Assembly: GCF_903995425.1 (NCBI RefSeq)
Contig: NC_050456.1
Coordinates: forward strand, 83,223,388 to 83,287,387
Length of the DNA: 64,000 nt
Origin: Onychomys torridus
Lineage: Eukaryota > Chordata > Mammalia > Rodentia > Cricetidae
Direction of reading: 5' to 3'
Numbering within the stretch: position 1 is the first letter of the stretch; each line of letters begins with the position of its first letter. Below, piece by piece: positions 1-12,486 of the stretch. Below the pieces are notes generated by a model, which saw only the letters and a program-made list of their open reading frames with translations, ran no database searches and was not told where the DNA came from. The position numbers and the translations under genes were made by a program.

Positions 1-256
1 TCTAAAAAAAATTATATACCACATCCAGGAGGATTTTACCATAAACATGCAAAAATGATGATTTGTAACAACTACTTATGTATACAGTATACAGAATTTT
101 CCTAAAAACTCATGATCATTTTAACAAATGCAATGAAGTGTTTGGCATAAAAATCCTACTAAGTTTAAAGTGAGGAAGAAAAGAGCTTCCTCAACGTGAT
201 CCAGGGTTCTAGAGCTAGAGTCATATTTAAAGAGTGACAAACTAGATGAATTCCCT

Positions 257-331
257 CAAACCAACCAACCAAATAACCAACCAAACAAACAGCCAACCAA
301 CCAAACAAACAAACCAAACAAACAAACAGAA
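257..331. repeat. (AAAC/AACC)n simple repeat
   Basis: Tandem, imperfect tetranucleotide AACC/AAAC units. The short open frame across it is a by-product of the repeat. Confidence 0.85.
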
Positions 332-419
332 CTCCTCCAAAGTGGAAAAAGAAGTAAAAGAGAACAATTTTTATTCACAGACATACTATACTTGTAGATA
401 TAGAAATCACTTTTATTTT

Positions 420-611
420 TTTTTCACATAGTATATTTTGATGTTTTCCTCTCCTTCAACTCCTCCCAGAACGTCCTCATCTCCTGTCCAATCAACTTTA
501 TGTTGTCTCTCTCTTTTTCAAAAGAAAAAAAAAATGACAAAATTAAAAATCACAACAGGCAAAAGACCAACAAGACAAAAATTGCCACAACAAAAGAAAG
601 TGAAATAAAAT

Positions 612-662
<51 letters not shown>

Positions 663-1306
663 TAGTGTTAGTTTTGTGTTGGCCAACTAATCCTGGGTAT
701 GGGGCCTGCCCTGGAATATGGTTAATATATTCAGTAACACTCCATTAGAGAAAACTGAATTTCCCTTTGCTGTGGCTGTCAATTACAAATATCTTCTTAG
801 TTAGGGATAGGGACCTCATGTCCACTCCCTCCTCTCAGTGCTGCAACCCCATCTGGCTTGAACCTGTGCAGGTCTTGTGCATGTTGTCACTCTCTGTGAG
901 TTTATGTGTGGAAGAAACTGTTTCCTTGGACTCATCCACCACCCATGGCTCACAGTCTTTCTACCTCCCCTTTCACATACATCCCTGAGTCAAAAGGGGA
1001 GGAGTTTGGTGAAGACATCCCATTTAGGACTGAGTCCTCCCAAGTTTCTCACTCCCTGCATGCACACTGTCCACTTATGGGTCTCTGTGTTAATTTCCAT
1101 CTACTGCAAGAAGTGTCTCTGATGAAGGCTGAGTGAGGCACTGACCTATGGGGATAGCAGTGTGTCATTAGGAGTCACTTCACTGCTATGTTCCTTTAGC
1201 AGAATAGTTGTAGTAAGATTTCTCTTAAGCTCATGTCCTACCTATTCTCAGATTCTTAGCCACTTCATCAGTTTCAGTATGGGTTCCATCTCAGGGAGAA
1301 AACCTT
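420..1306 (-). mobile_element. Old L1, antisense segment (3' side)
   Basis: The sequence matches what I recognise as an abundant old rodent L1 segment read antisense: the block from about 670 (ttggccaactaatcctggg) to 1250 with its typical order of motifs. It appears to be the 3' portion of the same minus-strand L1 that continues at 1498-1886 and 7812-9242. A (CA)n microsatellite at 613-661 lies inside it. No coding capacity. Confidence 0.6.
613..661. repeat. (CA)n microsatellite
   Basis: About 24 uninterrupted CA units. Confidence 0.95.
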
Positions 1307-1314
1307 AAATACAA

Positions 1315-1483
1315 TTTTTTTTTGTTGTTTTGTTTTGTTTTTCAAGACAGGGTTTTCCTGTGTAGCTTTGCGCCTTTCCTGGAACTCACTTGGTAGCCCA
1401 GGCTGGCCTCGAACTCACAGAGATCCATGTGCCTCTGCCTCCCAAGTGCTGGGACTACAGGCATGCGCCACCACCACCCGGCT
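1315..1483 (-). mobile_element. B1 SINE, antisense, with target duplication
   Basis: A T-rich tail on the left is followed by the antisense B1 body (caagacagggtttt, tttgcgccttt, ggctggcctcgaactcac, cctcccaagtgctggga). Perfect 14-bp duplications aaatacaatttttt flank it at 1307-1320 and 1484-1497. The tttgcgccttt variant is typical of cricetid B1. Confidence 0.93.
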
Positions 1484-1497
1484 AAATACAATTTTTT

Positions 1498-1886
1498 AAA
1501 AGTGGTTGATTGTTCCTATAACATTTGTGCCACTATTGTACCAGTGTATCTTACAAGCAGGTTGAAAGGTTTGTAGCTGGGTTACCTTTTTCTTGCAGTA
1601 TGCAAAGTATCTTCTAGTACCATGAATGCTAATCAGTAGCAGTGACACTTCTTATTAGGTATCAGTATGTCTTTTACATGTTTGATGACTAAGTATTGTC
1701 TTCAGAGATAGGGTCTTATAAATTATAAGATGTGGAGAGCAACCAATGATCTTGGCAGTAACCTGTGATGTTTGGGAGATTCGAAGATTCCATAGGACCC
1801 CTTTGGTAAATGACTCAATAAGATGTAAGCCTGTGAGCACCAGTATGCATCCATTCCTAGCACTGAAGGTATTATTTAGTGGCATA
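1498..1886 (-). mobile_element. Old L1, antisense segment (continuation)
   Basis: Continuation of the antisense L1 between the B1 and the younger L1. The bases just left of the young L1 (to 1886) and just right of it (from 7812) read as one continuous older sequence once the insertion and its duplication are removed. Confidence 0.5.
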
Positions 1887-1943
1887 AGATGCCTAGTTGG
1901 GGGAACTCCCATCTGGACCAGAGCTAGACGTGAACATCACAGA

Positions 1944-2943
1944 ATGGAAGAAGAAGAAGAAGAAAACAACCTTATAAGTAACATCATAAAGAGGCTAGAG
2001 CCTTATATAGAAGAAATCAAAAATAAAGTGGAGGAACAGACAAACAAAAAAATGGGAAGAATGTTATAAAAAACTAGAGGAAAGGACAATTAAAGCAGAA
2101 GAAAATAAGTCCCTGAAAGAAAATCAGGAAAAAACAAGGGAAACAGTCCAAGACCTCAAGAGGGAAATAGAAAAAATAAAGAAGACACTAGCAGAAGGAA
2201 TGCTGGAAACAGAAAATCTGAGTAAACAAACAGGAACTTCAGATGCAAGTATAACAAACAGAATGCAAGAGATGGAAGAAAGGATCTCTGGTGTTGAAGA
2301 TACGGTAGAAGAAATAGATTCATCAGTCAAAGAAAACACTAAAACCAACAAAGTCATGACCCAAAATGTCCAAGAAATTTGGGACACCATGAAAAGACCA
2401 AACCTACGAATAATAGGGATAGAGGAAGGAGAAGAATACCAACTCAAAGGCACAGAAAATATATTTAACAAGATCATAGAAGAAAACTTTTCCACCTTAA
2501 AGAACGAAATGCCTATGAAGATACAAGAAGCCTATAGAACACCAAACAGACAAATCCCCCCAAAAAAGTCCCCTCGGCACATAATAATTAAACAACCAAA
2601 TGTAAAGAATAAAGAAAGAATATTAAGGGCAGCAAAGGAAAAAAGCCAAGTGACTTATATAGGCAAACCCATCAGAATAACACCAGATTTCTCAATGGAG
2701 ACTTTGAAAGCCAGAAGGACCTGGACAGATATAATGCAGACACTAAGAGACCATGGATGCCAGCCTAGACTAATATACCCAGCAAAACTTTCAATCATCA
2801 TAGATGGAGTGAACAAGACCTTCCAAGACAAAACCAGATTTAAACAATACTTATCCACAAACCCAGTCCTACAGAAAGCACTAGAAGGAAAATTCCAACC
2901 TAAGGAAGGCAGATACACCCATGAGAACACAGGCAATAGATAA
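1944..2943 (+). pseudogene. L1 ORF1 (RNA-binding chaperone), one frameshift
   Basis: The start ATG at 1944 is followed by a Glu run. The frame from 1944 stops at 2069 after about 41 codons; the homologous sequence continues in another frame through 2943. A small indel in the A-rich stretch near 2045-2066 explains the shift. The downstream part has the coiled-coil heptads (about 2080-2390), the RRM core with Asn-Leu-Arg-Ile-Ile-Gly-Ile (about 2401-2421) and a basic C-terminal domain. ORF1p normally trimerises and coats L1 RNA (family knowledge). Apart from the shift the copy is well preserved for a rodent L1. Confidence 0.9.
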
Positions 2944-3006
2944 CACCACAGAAGTAAACCCCAAAGAAGAGAAGTACACACACACTACCACCAAATAATA
3001 AAAATA

Positions 3007-6000
3007 ATAATAGGAACAAACAATCCCTGGTCATTAATATCCCTTAATATCAATGGACTTAATTCACCTATAAAAAGACACAGACTAATAGAATGGATAC
3101 AAAAACAGGATCCATCTTTCTGCTGCATACAAGAAACACACCTCAAATTCAAAGACAGACACCTCCTAAGAATAAAAGACTGGGAAAAGACTTTCCAATC
3201 AAATGGTCTTAAGAAACAAGCTGGTGTAGCCATCTTAATATCCAGCAAAATAGACTTCAAACTAAAATCAATCAAAAGAGATGATGAAACATTACATACT
3301 CATCGCAGGAAAGATCCACCAAGATGAAGTCTCAATTCTTAACATTTTACGCCCCAAACACAAGGGCATCCACATATGTAAAAGAAACATTACTGAAGCT
3401 TAAATCACATATAATCCCCACACATTAATAGTGGGAGACTTCAACACCCCACTTTCACCTCTGGACAGATCGGCCAAATTGAAACTTAACAGAGACATAA
3501 TGGTCTTAACTGATGTTATGGCTCAAATGGACTTAATCGATATCTACAGAACATTCCACCTGAACAAAAAAGAATATACCTTCTTCTCAGCACCCCATGG
3601 AACCTTCTCTAAAATCGACCACATACTTGGCCACAAAGCAAATCTCAACAGATACAAAACAATTGGAATAACCTCCTGTGTTCTGTCGGACCACCATGGT
3701 TTAAAGTTATATTTCAACAACAGAAAAAAACTACAGAAATCCTACAATCTCATGGAAACTGAATAATGCTCAACTGAATCACCAATGGATTAAGGAAGAA
3801 ATAAACAAAGAAATTAAAGACTTCCTAGAGATCAATGAAAATGAATACACCACATACCCAAACTTACGGGGCACTATGAAAGAAGTGCTAAAAGGGAAAT
3901 TCATAGCACTAAATGCCCACATAAAGAAGCTGGAGAAATCTCACACTAGTGACTTGACAGCACACCTGAAAGCCCTTGAACAGGAAGAAACAAAGTCTCC
4001 CAGGAGGAACAGACACCAGGAAATTATCAAATTGAGGGCTGAAATCAATAAAATAGAAACAAAGAGAACACCACAAAGGATTAATGAAACAAAGAGTTGG
4101 TTCTTTGAGAAGATCAACAAGATAGACAAGCCCTTATCCAAACTAACCAAAAGAGAGAGAGCATCCAAATTAACAAAATCAGAAATGAAAAGGGGGACAT
4201 AACAACAGACAATGAGGAAATCCAGAGAATCATCAGGTCATACTTCAAAAACCTCTACTCCACAAAACTGAAAAATCTAAAAGAAATGGATAATTTTCTC
4301 GATAGGTACCACATACCTAAGTTAAATCAAGACCAGATAAACCATTTAATAGTCCAATGACTCCTAAGGAAATAAAATCAATCAGTCATTAAAAGTCTCC
4401 CAACCAAAAACGCCCAGGACCAGATGGTTTCTCTGCAGAATTCTACCAGATCTTCAAAGAAGACTTAATACCAATACTCTTCAAATTGTTCCACACAATA
4501 GAAGCAGAAGGAATATTACCAAACTCCTTCTATGAGGCTACAATTACCCTGATTCCTAAACCAAACAAAGATGCAACAAAGAAAAGAGAACTACAGACCA
4601 ATCTCCCTCATGAACATTGATGCAAAAATAACTCAATAAAATACTGGCAAACAGACTCCAAGAACACATCAAAACAATTATCCGCCATGATCAAGTAGGC
4701 TTTATCCCAGGGATGCAAGGGTGGTTCAACATACTTAAGTCCATCAATGTAATACACCATATAACAAACTCAAAGAAAAAAACCACATGATCATCTCACT
4801 AGATGCAGAAAAGGCATTTGACAAAATCCAACACCCCTTCATGATAAAGGTCTTGGAGCAATCAGGAATACAGGGAACATACCTAAACATAATAAAGGCA
4901 ATCTACAGCAAGCCAACAGCCAACATCAAATTAAATGGAGAGAAACTCAAAGCAATACCACTAAAATCAGGAAAACTAGGCAAGGCTGTCCCCTCTCCCC
5001 ATACTTACTCAATATAGTACTTGAAGTTCTAGCCAGAGCTATAAGACAACATAAGGAGATTAAGGGGATACAAATTGGAAAGGAAGAAGTCAAGCTTTCC
5101 CTATTTGCAGATGACATGATAGTATATGTGAGTGACCCCCAAAATTCAACCAAGGAACTGATACAGCTAATAAAAACCTTCAGCAACATAGCAGGATACA
5201 AGATCAACTAAAAAAAAAAAAAAAAATCAGCAGCCCTCCTATATACAATAGACAAACAGGCTGAGAAGGAAATCAGAGATACATCACCCTTTACAATAGC
5301 CACAAATGATATAAAATACCTTGGGGGTTACTCTAACTAAGCATGTGAAGGACCTATATGACAAGAACTTTAAGTCTCTGAAAAAAGAAATTGAAGAAGA
5401 TGTCAGAAAATGGAAAGACTTCCTATGCTCATGGATAGGCAGGATTAACATAGTAAAAATGGAGATCTTATCAAAAGCAATCTACAGATTCAATGCAATC
5501 CCCATCAAATTACCAACACAATTCTTCACAGATCTGGAAAGAATAATACTCAACTTCATATGGAAAAACAAAAAAACCCAGGATAGCCAAAAGATTCCTG
5601 TACAATAAAACAACCTCTGGAGGCATCACGATCCCCAACCTCAAGCTCTACTACAGAGCTACCGTAATAAAAACAGCTTGGTACTGGCATAAAAACCAAC
5701 ATGTGGACCAATGGAATCAAATTGAAGACCCTGACATTAACCCGCACACCTATGAACATATAATTTTTGACAAAGAAGCCAAAAATGTACAATGGAAAAA
5801 AGAAAGCATCTTCAACAAATGGTGCTGGCATAACTGGATGTCAATGTGTAGAAGGCTGCAAATAGATCCATATCTGTCACCATGCACAAAAATTAAGTCC
5901 AAGTGGATCAAAGATCTCAACATAAATCCAATTACTCTGAACCTGATAGAAGAGAAAGTAGGAAGTACTCTTGAACGCATTGGCTCTGGAGATCACTTTC

Positions 6001-6779
6001 TAAATATAACACCAGTAGCACAGGCACTGAGAGAAACAATCAATTAATGGGACCTGTTGAAACTGAGAAGCTTTTGTAGAGCAAAGGACACGGTCAACAA
6101 GACAAAGTGACAGCCTACAGAATGGGAAAAGGTCTTCACCAACCCCACAAATGACAGAGAGCTGATATCGAGAATATATAAAGAATTCAAGAAATTAGAC
6201 ATCAAAATGCACAACAGTCCAATTAAGAAATGGTCTATAGAACTAAACAGAATTTTCAACAAAGCTCAAATGGCTGAAAGACATTTAAGGAATTGCTCAG
6301 CATCCCTAATTATCCGGGAAATGCAAATCAAAACGACTCTGAGATACCACCTTACACCTGTCAGAGTGGCTAAGATCAAAACCACAGAAGATGGCTTATG
6401 CTGGAGAGGATGTAGAGCAAGGGGAACTCTCCTCCACTGCTGGTGGGAATGCAAGCTTGTACAGCTGCTTTGGAAATCAACATGGAGCTTACTTAGATAA
6501 TTGGGAATCCATCTCCCCCAAGACCCAGCTGTAGCACTCTTGGGCATATACCCAAGGAATGCTCAATCATACCACTAGGGCATTTGCTCAGCTATGTTCA
6601 TATCAGCATTGTTTGTAATAGCCAGAACCTGGAAACAACCTAGATGCCCTTCAACTGAAGAATGGATAAAGAAAATATGGTACATACACACAATGGAGTA
6701 TTACTCAGCAGAGAAAAACAATGACATCATGAGGTTTGCAGGCAAATGGATGGATCTAGAAAAAAATCATCCTGAGTGA
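3007..6779 (+). pseudogene. L1 ORF2 (endonuclease / reverse transcriptase), multiply broken
   Basis: Collinear with ORF2p across several frames. The endonuclease domain spans roughly 3030-3750, with Ser-Leu-Asn-Ile-Asn-Gly near 3042 and the Ser-Asp-His-His end near 3687. The reverse transcriptase runs about 4390-5500, with the catalytic Phe-Ala-Asp-Asp at 5104-5115. The C-terminal Cys-rich segment (about 6390-6480) ends with Leu-Leu-His-Cys-Trp-Trp-Glu-Cys. Stops or shifts near 3310, 3766, 4200, 5017, 5210, 5608 and 6047 show it cannot make a full enzyme. The minus-strand open frames over this interval are shadows. Confidence 0.9.
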
Positions 6780-7811
6780 GGTAACCCAGACTCAGAAAGA
6801 CAAACATGGTATGTACTCACTCATAGGAGGATACTAGATGTAAAACAAAGATGACTAGACTGCTACACAACTCCAGGGAGGCTACCTAGAAAACGGGACC
6901 CTAGGAAAGACACAGGGATCACCCAATGACAGAGAAATGGATGAGATCTACATGAACAACCTGGGCAAGAGTGGAAGAAATGAAGGGCAAGGTTTGAGGG
7001 AAGGGAGGCGTGGGGAAGCAGGAGATCCCAGCTGGATCAATAACAGAAAGGGAGAAGAAGGAATGGTAGACCATGATGGATGAGGACCACATGAGAACAG
7101 GAGTGGGCAGAATGCTGGAGAGGTCCCCTGAGGTCCACAGTGATGCATCCTCTGTAGTCTGCTGGCAGTGGTCGAGAGAAAGCCTGATCTGACCTAGACT
7201 GGTGATCAGATTGCCAAACACCCTGACTTTCGGGCTGGAACTCTCACCCAGTGACTGATGGAAGTGGATGCGGAGATCCTCAGCCAGGTCCCAGGTGGAG
7301 CTCCAGGTGTCCAGTAGTCGAGAAGGAGGAGGGACTGTGGGAGCGTGAATTGTTGAGCCCAGGATTGGAAAAAGCACGGGGACGAAAGGCCAGACGAAGG
7401 GAAGCACATGAATTGTGAACCAAAGGCTGTAGAACCCCCAGCTGGATCAGGCCCTCTGGGTAAGTGAGACAGTTGAGTGGCTTGGACTGTTTGGGAGGCA
7501 TCCAGGCTATGGGACCTGGACTTGTCCTTAGTGCATGAGCTGGCTGTTTGGAACCTGGGGCTTACACAGGAACATTTTGCTCAGCCTGGAAGGAGGGGAC
7601 TGGACCTGCCTGTACTGAATCCACCAAGTTTAAATGAATCCCCAGGGGAGTCTTGGCCCTAGAGGAGATGGGAATGGAGGGGAGGGTATGGAGGGAAGGT
7701 GGGGGTGGGTGCGGGAGGGGGGAGGACAGGGGAACCCATGGCTGATATGTTAAATTAAAACACAAATATAATTTAAAAAATATAGTAAAAAAAAAAGATG
7801 CCTAGTTGGGG

Positions 7812-9242
7812 CATTGTCTCCCCTATTATTTAGTGACTCCATTTAAATTCCTTTCATATATGTATATATTTAGGAAGGTTCTACAGTAGTGGGTTTTCAT
7901 GTTTTTTCAAATGGCCTTTAGTGTCAGTTGTCCCTCCCCATCTCCTCTCCTTACTCTTCCTTCCCATCCCCTCCCCTATTTAATCCTCCTATTCTAGTGG
8001 TCCCTCTATTTCTCCATAGCTTTATCTCCCCTTATGTAGGAAATAATCTCTTCTCCCCTGGTCCCTTACTAGGTACTTAACCCTGGTTATTTGGATAGTA
8101 GCACATATTTTGAAAGCTTAAAGCTAACATCCACATGTAAGAAAGAACATATAGTATCTGTCTTTTGGAATCTGGATTACTTTACTCAGCGTGACTTTTT
8201 CTAGATCCTTCCATCTACCTTCAAATTTCATTTTTCTTAACAGCTGAACAATATTCCACTGTGTAAAAGTACCACATTTTCATTATCCATTAATCAGTTG
8301 ATGGACATGTGGGCTGTTTCCAACTTCTGTCTAATATGAATAGAGCAGCAATAAACATAGATGAGCAAGTGTCTCTGTGGTAGGTATAGTCTTCTGGGAT
8401 ATAAATGCCCAGGAGAGGGATAGCTGGATCTTGAAGTAGATCAATTCCCAGCTTCCAGAGGAATCTCCACACTGTTTCCCATAATGGCTGTACAGATTTT
8501 CACTCCCACCAGCAACAGCTCTTTTCCCTGTATCCTCACCAATGTGTGCTGTCATTTGTTTTATTGATCTTAGCCATTCTGACCAGTATGAGATGAAATC
8601 TCAAGGTGGTTCGAATTTCCCTGATGGCTAAAGATGTTGAACATTTTTTAAAAAGTGTTTCTCAGTCATTCCTGCTTCATCTTTTGAAAACTCTCTGCTT
8701 AGTTCTGTACCCCACTTTTTAATTGGGTTATTTTCTTGATGTTCAGTTTTTTTAGTTCTTTATATATTTTAGATACTAACCCTCTATTGGATGTATAGCT
8801 GGTAAACTGTCTGAATGATACTGTCCTTTACTACACTGAAGCTTTTCAGATTCATGAGGCCCTGTTCATTTTTTTTTTTTTTTTTAACCATTTCATTTGT
8901 GAATTCTGCTTGCATGTCTCTCTGTGTATCTCCTGCATGGCTGATGCCTGCTAAGTCCAGAAGAGGGTTTTGGATTTCCTTGAACTAGAACTAGACAGTT
9001 GTGAGCTGCCATGTCTCTCCAGCCCTGAAGTCCCTTTTACTAGTCATTGGTCTTATGTGCTTATCTGTGTTCTGTTCAGAAAATCCTTCCCTATGATAAT
9101 GAGTTAAAACCTTGTCCCTGCTTTCTCTTCTATCAGGTTCAGGATATCAAGTCTTATGTTGAGGTCCTTGAACTACTTGGAGTTGAGTTTTGTGTAGTGT
9201 GATGAATACCATCCTTTTTCCAGTGTGTATTTTTGGTTTATA
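7812..9242 (-). mobile_element. Old L1, antisense (ORF2 3' half)
   Basis: Antisense ORF2 3' region: the block 8180-8860 carries the usual rodent L1 order (attccactgtgtaaa, gggctgtttccaacttct, gcaataaacatagatgagca), and 9045-9242 resumes it after a SINE. Point decay is heavy and no open frame survives. It forms one element with 420-1886 when the young L1 is removed. Confidence 0.78.
8866..9040 (-). mobile_element. B2-related SINE, antisense, inserted in the old L1
   Basis: A run of 19 T at the left is followed by a degenerate antisense B2-like body (ccagaagagggttttgga, acagttgtgagctgccatg). The L1 sequence is interrupted here and resumes at about 9045. Confidence 0.7.
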
Positions 9243-9249
9243 GAAATCT

Positions 9250-9464
9250 TCCATTTTTAAAAGATGTGTATGAGTGCTTTGCCTGCACATATGTCTGCAT
9301 ACCATATGTGTGCAAGTGCCTATAAAGGCTGGAAGAGAGTTTCAGATTCCCTGGGAATGGAGTTACAGACAGGTGTAAGCCACCATGTGGGTGATGGGAC
9401 TTGAACCTGAGTCCTCTGGAAGAGCAGCCAGTGCTCTTAACTGCTGAGCCATCTCTTTAGTCCA
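9250..9464 (-). mobile_element. B2 SINE, antisense
   Basis: Antisense B2 with its tRNA-derived head at the right end (cttaactgctgagccatctc) and the body motif gagttacagacaggtgtaagcc. The left end is A/T-rich tail. Confidence 0.85.
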
Positions 9465-10597
9465 GTATATATAGAACTTTTAAGCAACCATTAAGAAAAT
9501 CACAAGACGACATCATCAACACTCCACAATATAAGATCAGTACACAAAAGCCAATGTGATTCTGTACACTTAGAATGAGAAATAAAAACAAAAATGGCTT
9601 CATTTATAATAACATCAGGAAGATTTAACAGGAATAAATGCTAAGCTTACACTCTTAAAAAAAATCACAAAATACTGATGAAACAAATTAGCAAAAATCT
9701 AAATAAACTGAAAGGTGGTCTTTGTATGGACCTGAAGACCCAACATTGTTGTCACTATCCCCAAACTGACCTGCAGTTTCACCTCAGTTCCCATCAGAAT
9801 ACCACCTCCCATCTCTGTAGAAACTGACAAGCTAATGCTAAAATTCATACAGAATCCCCAGTGTTGCTAAACACAAAGCAATTTTGAGAAATGGAAGCTA
9901 AGACCATTCAAGAGGGAAAAGAAACTTCAGTAAATGATGCTGGGTGTATTCTTCCTTCATATCATATCAGAAAAAGGGACCCAAGAATTATCACATCTAA
10001 GTCTCAGAGTAAAATCTGTAAAATTCAAAAAACAAAACTATGAACATTCGTTAGATTTGGCAATATTCTCCAACATGACATCAAAAACAAAAGTAAACAA
10101 GGGAGAAGAAACAAACAAAAATTATACTTCAAAAGATTTTGTGCTTTGAAAGACATAATCTTGACAGTATATGGTCATTCCACACACTAGGAAACAGTAT
10201 ATCCAAATCATGTCCTGGTGAGATCTTATACCCAGAATATATAAAGAACTACTCTTCAGTGATTTTTAAAAATGATAGCAATTAAATGTGGAAAGAGGAT
10301 CTAAATACACATTTCTTCAAAGATACACAAACGATCAAAAGCCACATGAAAAGATGATCAACTAATCACTAAGAAAATTTCAATCAACACACCATGACAT
10401 CACTTTCAGACTGAGTATTAAGCTGACTTTAAAAAACAAAAAAAATCAGGTAATGCCAAAGTCTAGCAATTCTACAGAGAAACTGGAACCTTCTTCATAC
10501 AAGGCTGGTGGGAATATAGAATGGTGCAGCCACTTTAGGAGATAAGTGTGGCAGTTCCTTAAATGGTGTAACAGTCACCACACAGCCTGGCAACTCT

Positions 10598-10628
<31 letters not shown>

Positions 10629-11010
10629 GGGGAAGGAGGGAGGGAGGAAGGGAGAAATAAAAACTGAATGTCTGCATATACTCTCTTTTACATACATGTA
10701 TACAGTGGTCATATGGTCATAATGGTCAATAAGGAGAGTGTTCTGCTGTCTATCAAGTGATGGGATAAACAATTACTACATATATACTAAATATTCCACA
10801 CAATGGAATATTATTTGTTCACAGAAGAAATGAAGTATTGATTAGGCCATCAAAAATTCAAATACTGTATGATTCCACTTGTATGAAATGTTCAGCATAG
10901 TAAAATCTGTAAATACAGAAATCAGTTTAGTAGAGCTAAGGAGTTTGGGGAACAGAACTTTTTTTGAAGAGGACAAAAGTGGTTTAAAACACTGTGGTTA
11001 CAGCTGTATA
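9465..11010 (+). mobile_element. Old L1 fragment, sense (ORF2 RT to 3' end)
   Basis: A highly diverged L1: reverse-transcriptase-region sequence near 9500-9900 and the C-terminal ORF2 block near 10480-10560 (aaactggaacc, ctggtgggaatatagaatgg). It contains a (CA)n at 10602-10628 and ends about 320 bp downstream of Sp4 exon 4 (in intron 4). No usable open frame. Confidence 0.65.
10602..10628. repeat. (CA)n microsatellite
   Basis: About 13 CA units followed by a GGGA/GGAAG-rich stretch. Confidence 0.9.
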
Positions 11011-11299
11011 ACTGACTGATTACAAACTATTGCACTGTATATTGCAAACAGGCAAACAGCATGGAACAGGAGTTAGTTTGAAATCAATAAAGGTATTCAA
11101 AGTTTTTTACCTAATAAATGAAAAAATTTCATTTCTTAAAAATTATAAAACACAAAGCAGAGGACTGCTCCTCAAACAGCCCAAATTAACAACACTGCAT
11201 TCCAGCTTCTGTGAGAGAATGCTCAAGAGGCTCCAGTGATTGGAGGTGGCCAATGACGGCTTAATAACTCCAGAGAGCCAGGGTGAGAACAGCAGTTAC

Positions 11300-11528
11300 C
11301 TTCCTTCTCCTTCCCTACAATTAGGACACGAGCAGGCAACTCTTCGAAGCCGTTTGCCAGGCTGCACCTCTGCATCAGAGGTCTGCTGGCCTTGCTGCAA
11401 ATGCACTTGTGTGAGTTGGTCAGGACTAACAGCACCTATCGTAGCATTAGCAATCCCTCCAACTGCCACCGTTACAGGAGCTATAGTAGCCTGCTGGACT
11501 TTTACTCCGTCCTGTCCTTGCTGCTGAC
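11300..11528 (-). CDS. Sp4: Sp4 exon 4 (residues 559-634; Buttonhead box)
   Basis: This 229-nt exon follows exon 3 after a 40.7-kb intron. The acceptor is CTTTCTCTTTTAG ending at 11529, and the donor is GGAAG|GTAACT at 11300/11299. It completes the split Gly559 and encodes a Gln-Gln-Gln-Gly start, a Val/Ala/Thr-rich end of the second activation block, the basic Lys-Arg-Leu-Arg-Arg segment (about 617-621) and the Buttonhead box Cys-Ser-Cys-Pro-Asn-Cys (624-629). It ends with two bases of codon 635, a few residues before the first C2H2 finger is expected. At 229 nt it is not a multiple of three, so skipping it would shift the frame before the zinc fingers. The finger exons were looked for below 11.3 kb on the minus strand and not seen. 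Confidence 0.95.
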
Positions 11529-11892
11529 CTAAAAGAGAAAGACAGAAAAACAGAGCATTAGAATGCTTCCTATTCCTAATGATGAAAAAAATTCATATGG
11601 ACATTTTAAAGCTCTAAAATGTTAGCTTTTTAGCAATGCATAAAAAACAAATGAGTTAATGATTTATACCAAGCTAATCCTTCCAAAATATACAATAATT
11701 ATTTTAGGGACTCAATTTGTCATTTTGCAGCTGCTGGGATTATATTTAAACATAACCACTTGACTGAAATACTGTGAGTACTCATGAGATACCTGAAAAC
11801 ACCAATCCCTAGATGGAAAATGCTATATACACACAAACAATTATTACTTACAGTCAACAATATTATCTCATATGGCAAGAAAATACAGGAAT

Positions 11893-12058
11893 AGCCAGGC
11901 GGATCTCTGTGAGTTTGTGTTCAGCCTGGGCTACAGAGCAAGATCCAGCATAGGCACCAAAACTACACAGAGAATTCCTGTCTCGAAAAACAAACAAAAC
12001 AAAAAACAAAAAAACAAACAAAAAAAATAAAAAAAAAAAGAAAAAGAAAAAGAAAATG
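11893..12058 (+). mobile_element. B1 SINE, sense, 5' truncated
   Basis: B1 body from gccaggcggatctctgtgag to ctgtctcgaaaaac with a long (AAAC)n/A-rich tail. The first part of the monomer is missing or deleted. Confidence 0.8.
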
Positions 12059-12164
12059 CAGGAAATACGGACATTTCTCATTTCTAAACAAGCAAATAAC
12101 TCCTTACTGATGACAATTGTTGCTTTATTTTTTTTAGTATACAACAGAACTAAATGTCGCATTA

Positions 12165-12312
12165 CTTATTCTTTTGAAACAGGGCATTGCTACATAGCAC
12201 AGGCTGGCCTAGAGCTCACTACTTAACTCAGCTGGCTTCAAACTCACAATCCTTCTGCCTCACCCTCCTAAATGTTCAGATTACAGGCATACCACCACCA
12301 CATCCATCCTAA
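12165..12312 (-). mobile_element. B1-family SINE, antisense, old
   Basis: Antisense B1-like body (aaacagggcattgctacatag, caggctggcctagagctcac, aatgttcagattacaggca) with about 20-25% visible divergence. Confidence 0.65.
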
Positions 12313-12486
12313 GTGGTTTAAATGCAAAATGAACAATGACATACATATAGTCACTACAGCAAGCATATATTTTTTTAACTTTAGTCTTTTCTTATGCTTT
12401 TGCTTTTAATCCTTGGACCATGTCTCAGGTATATACTAACTTTGCTTCTTTACTAGGAAAACTATGAAAAATGTATAATATGACAG

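Larger units (their letters stand above)
1903..7795 (+). mobile_element. Young L1 retrotransposon, near complete, 16-bp target duplication
   Basis: This 5.9-kb rodent L1 in sense orientation has the 3' end of the 5' UTR, ORF1, ORF2, a 3' UTR with a G-rich tract near 7690-7730, and an A tail to about 7795. Direct repeats agatgcctagttgggg (1887-1902 and 7796-7811) flank it. The 5' UTR is almost entirely missing (about 40 nt precede the ORF1 start), so the copy has no promoter of its own. Both ORFs are broken. It sits inside an older antisense L1, in intron 4 and antisense to Sp4 transcription. Confidence 0.95.

Noticed and set aside
257..331. Regularly spaced short repeats that could suggest a repeat array
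   Set aside because: Simple AACC/AAAC tandem units without spacers, in a rodent genome; a microsatellite, not CRISPR.
2124..7409. Minus-strand open frames of 60-162 codons over the young L1
   Set aside because: They are antisense shadows of L1 ORF1, ORF2 and the 3' UTR.
1..11299. Search for the Sp4 zinc-finger exons on the minus strand below exon 4
   Set aside because: No C2H2 pattern found; the interval is almost all L1 and SINE sequence. The exons must lie outside the window.
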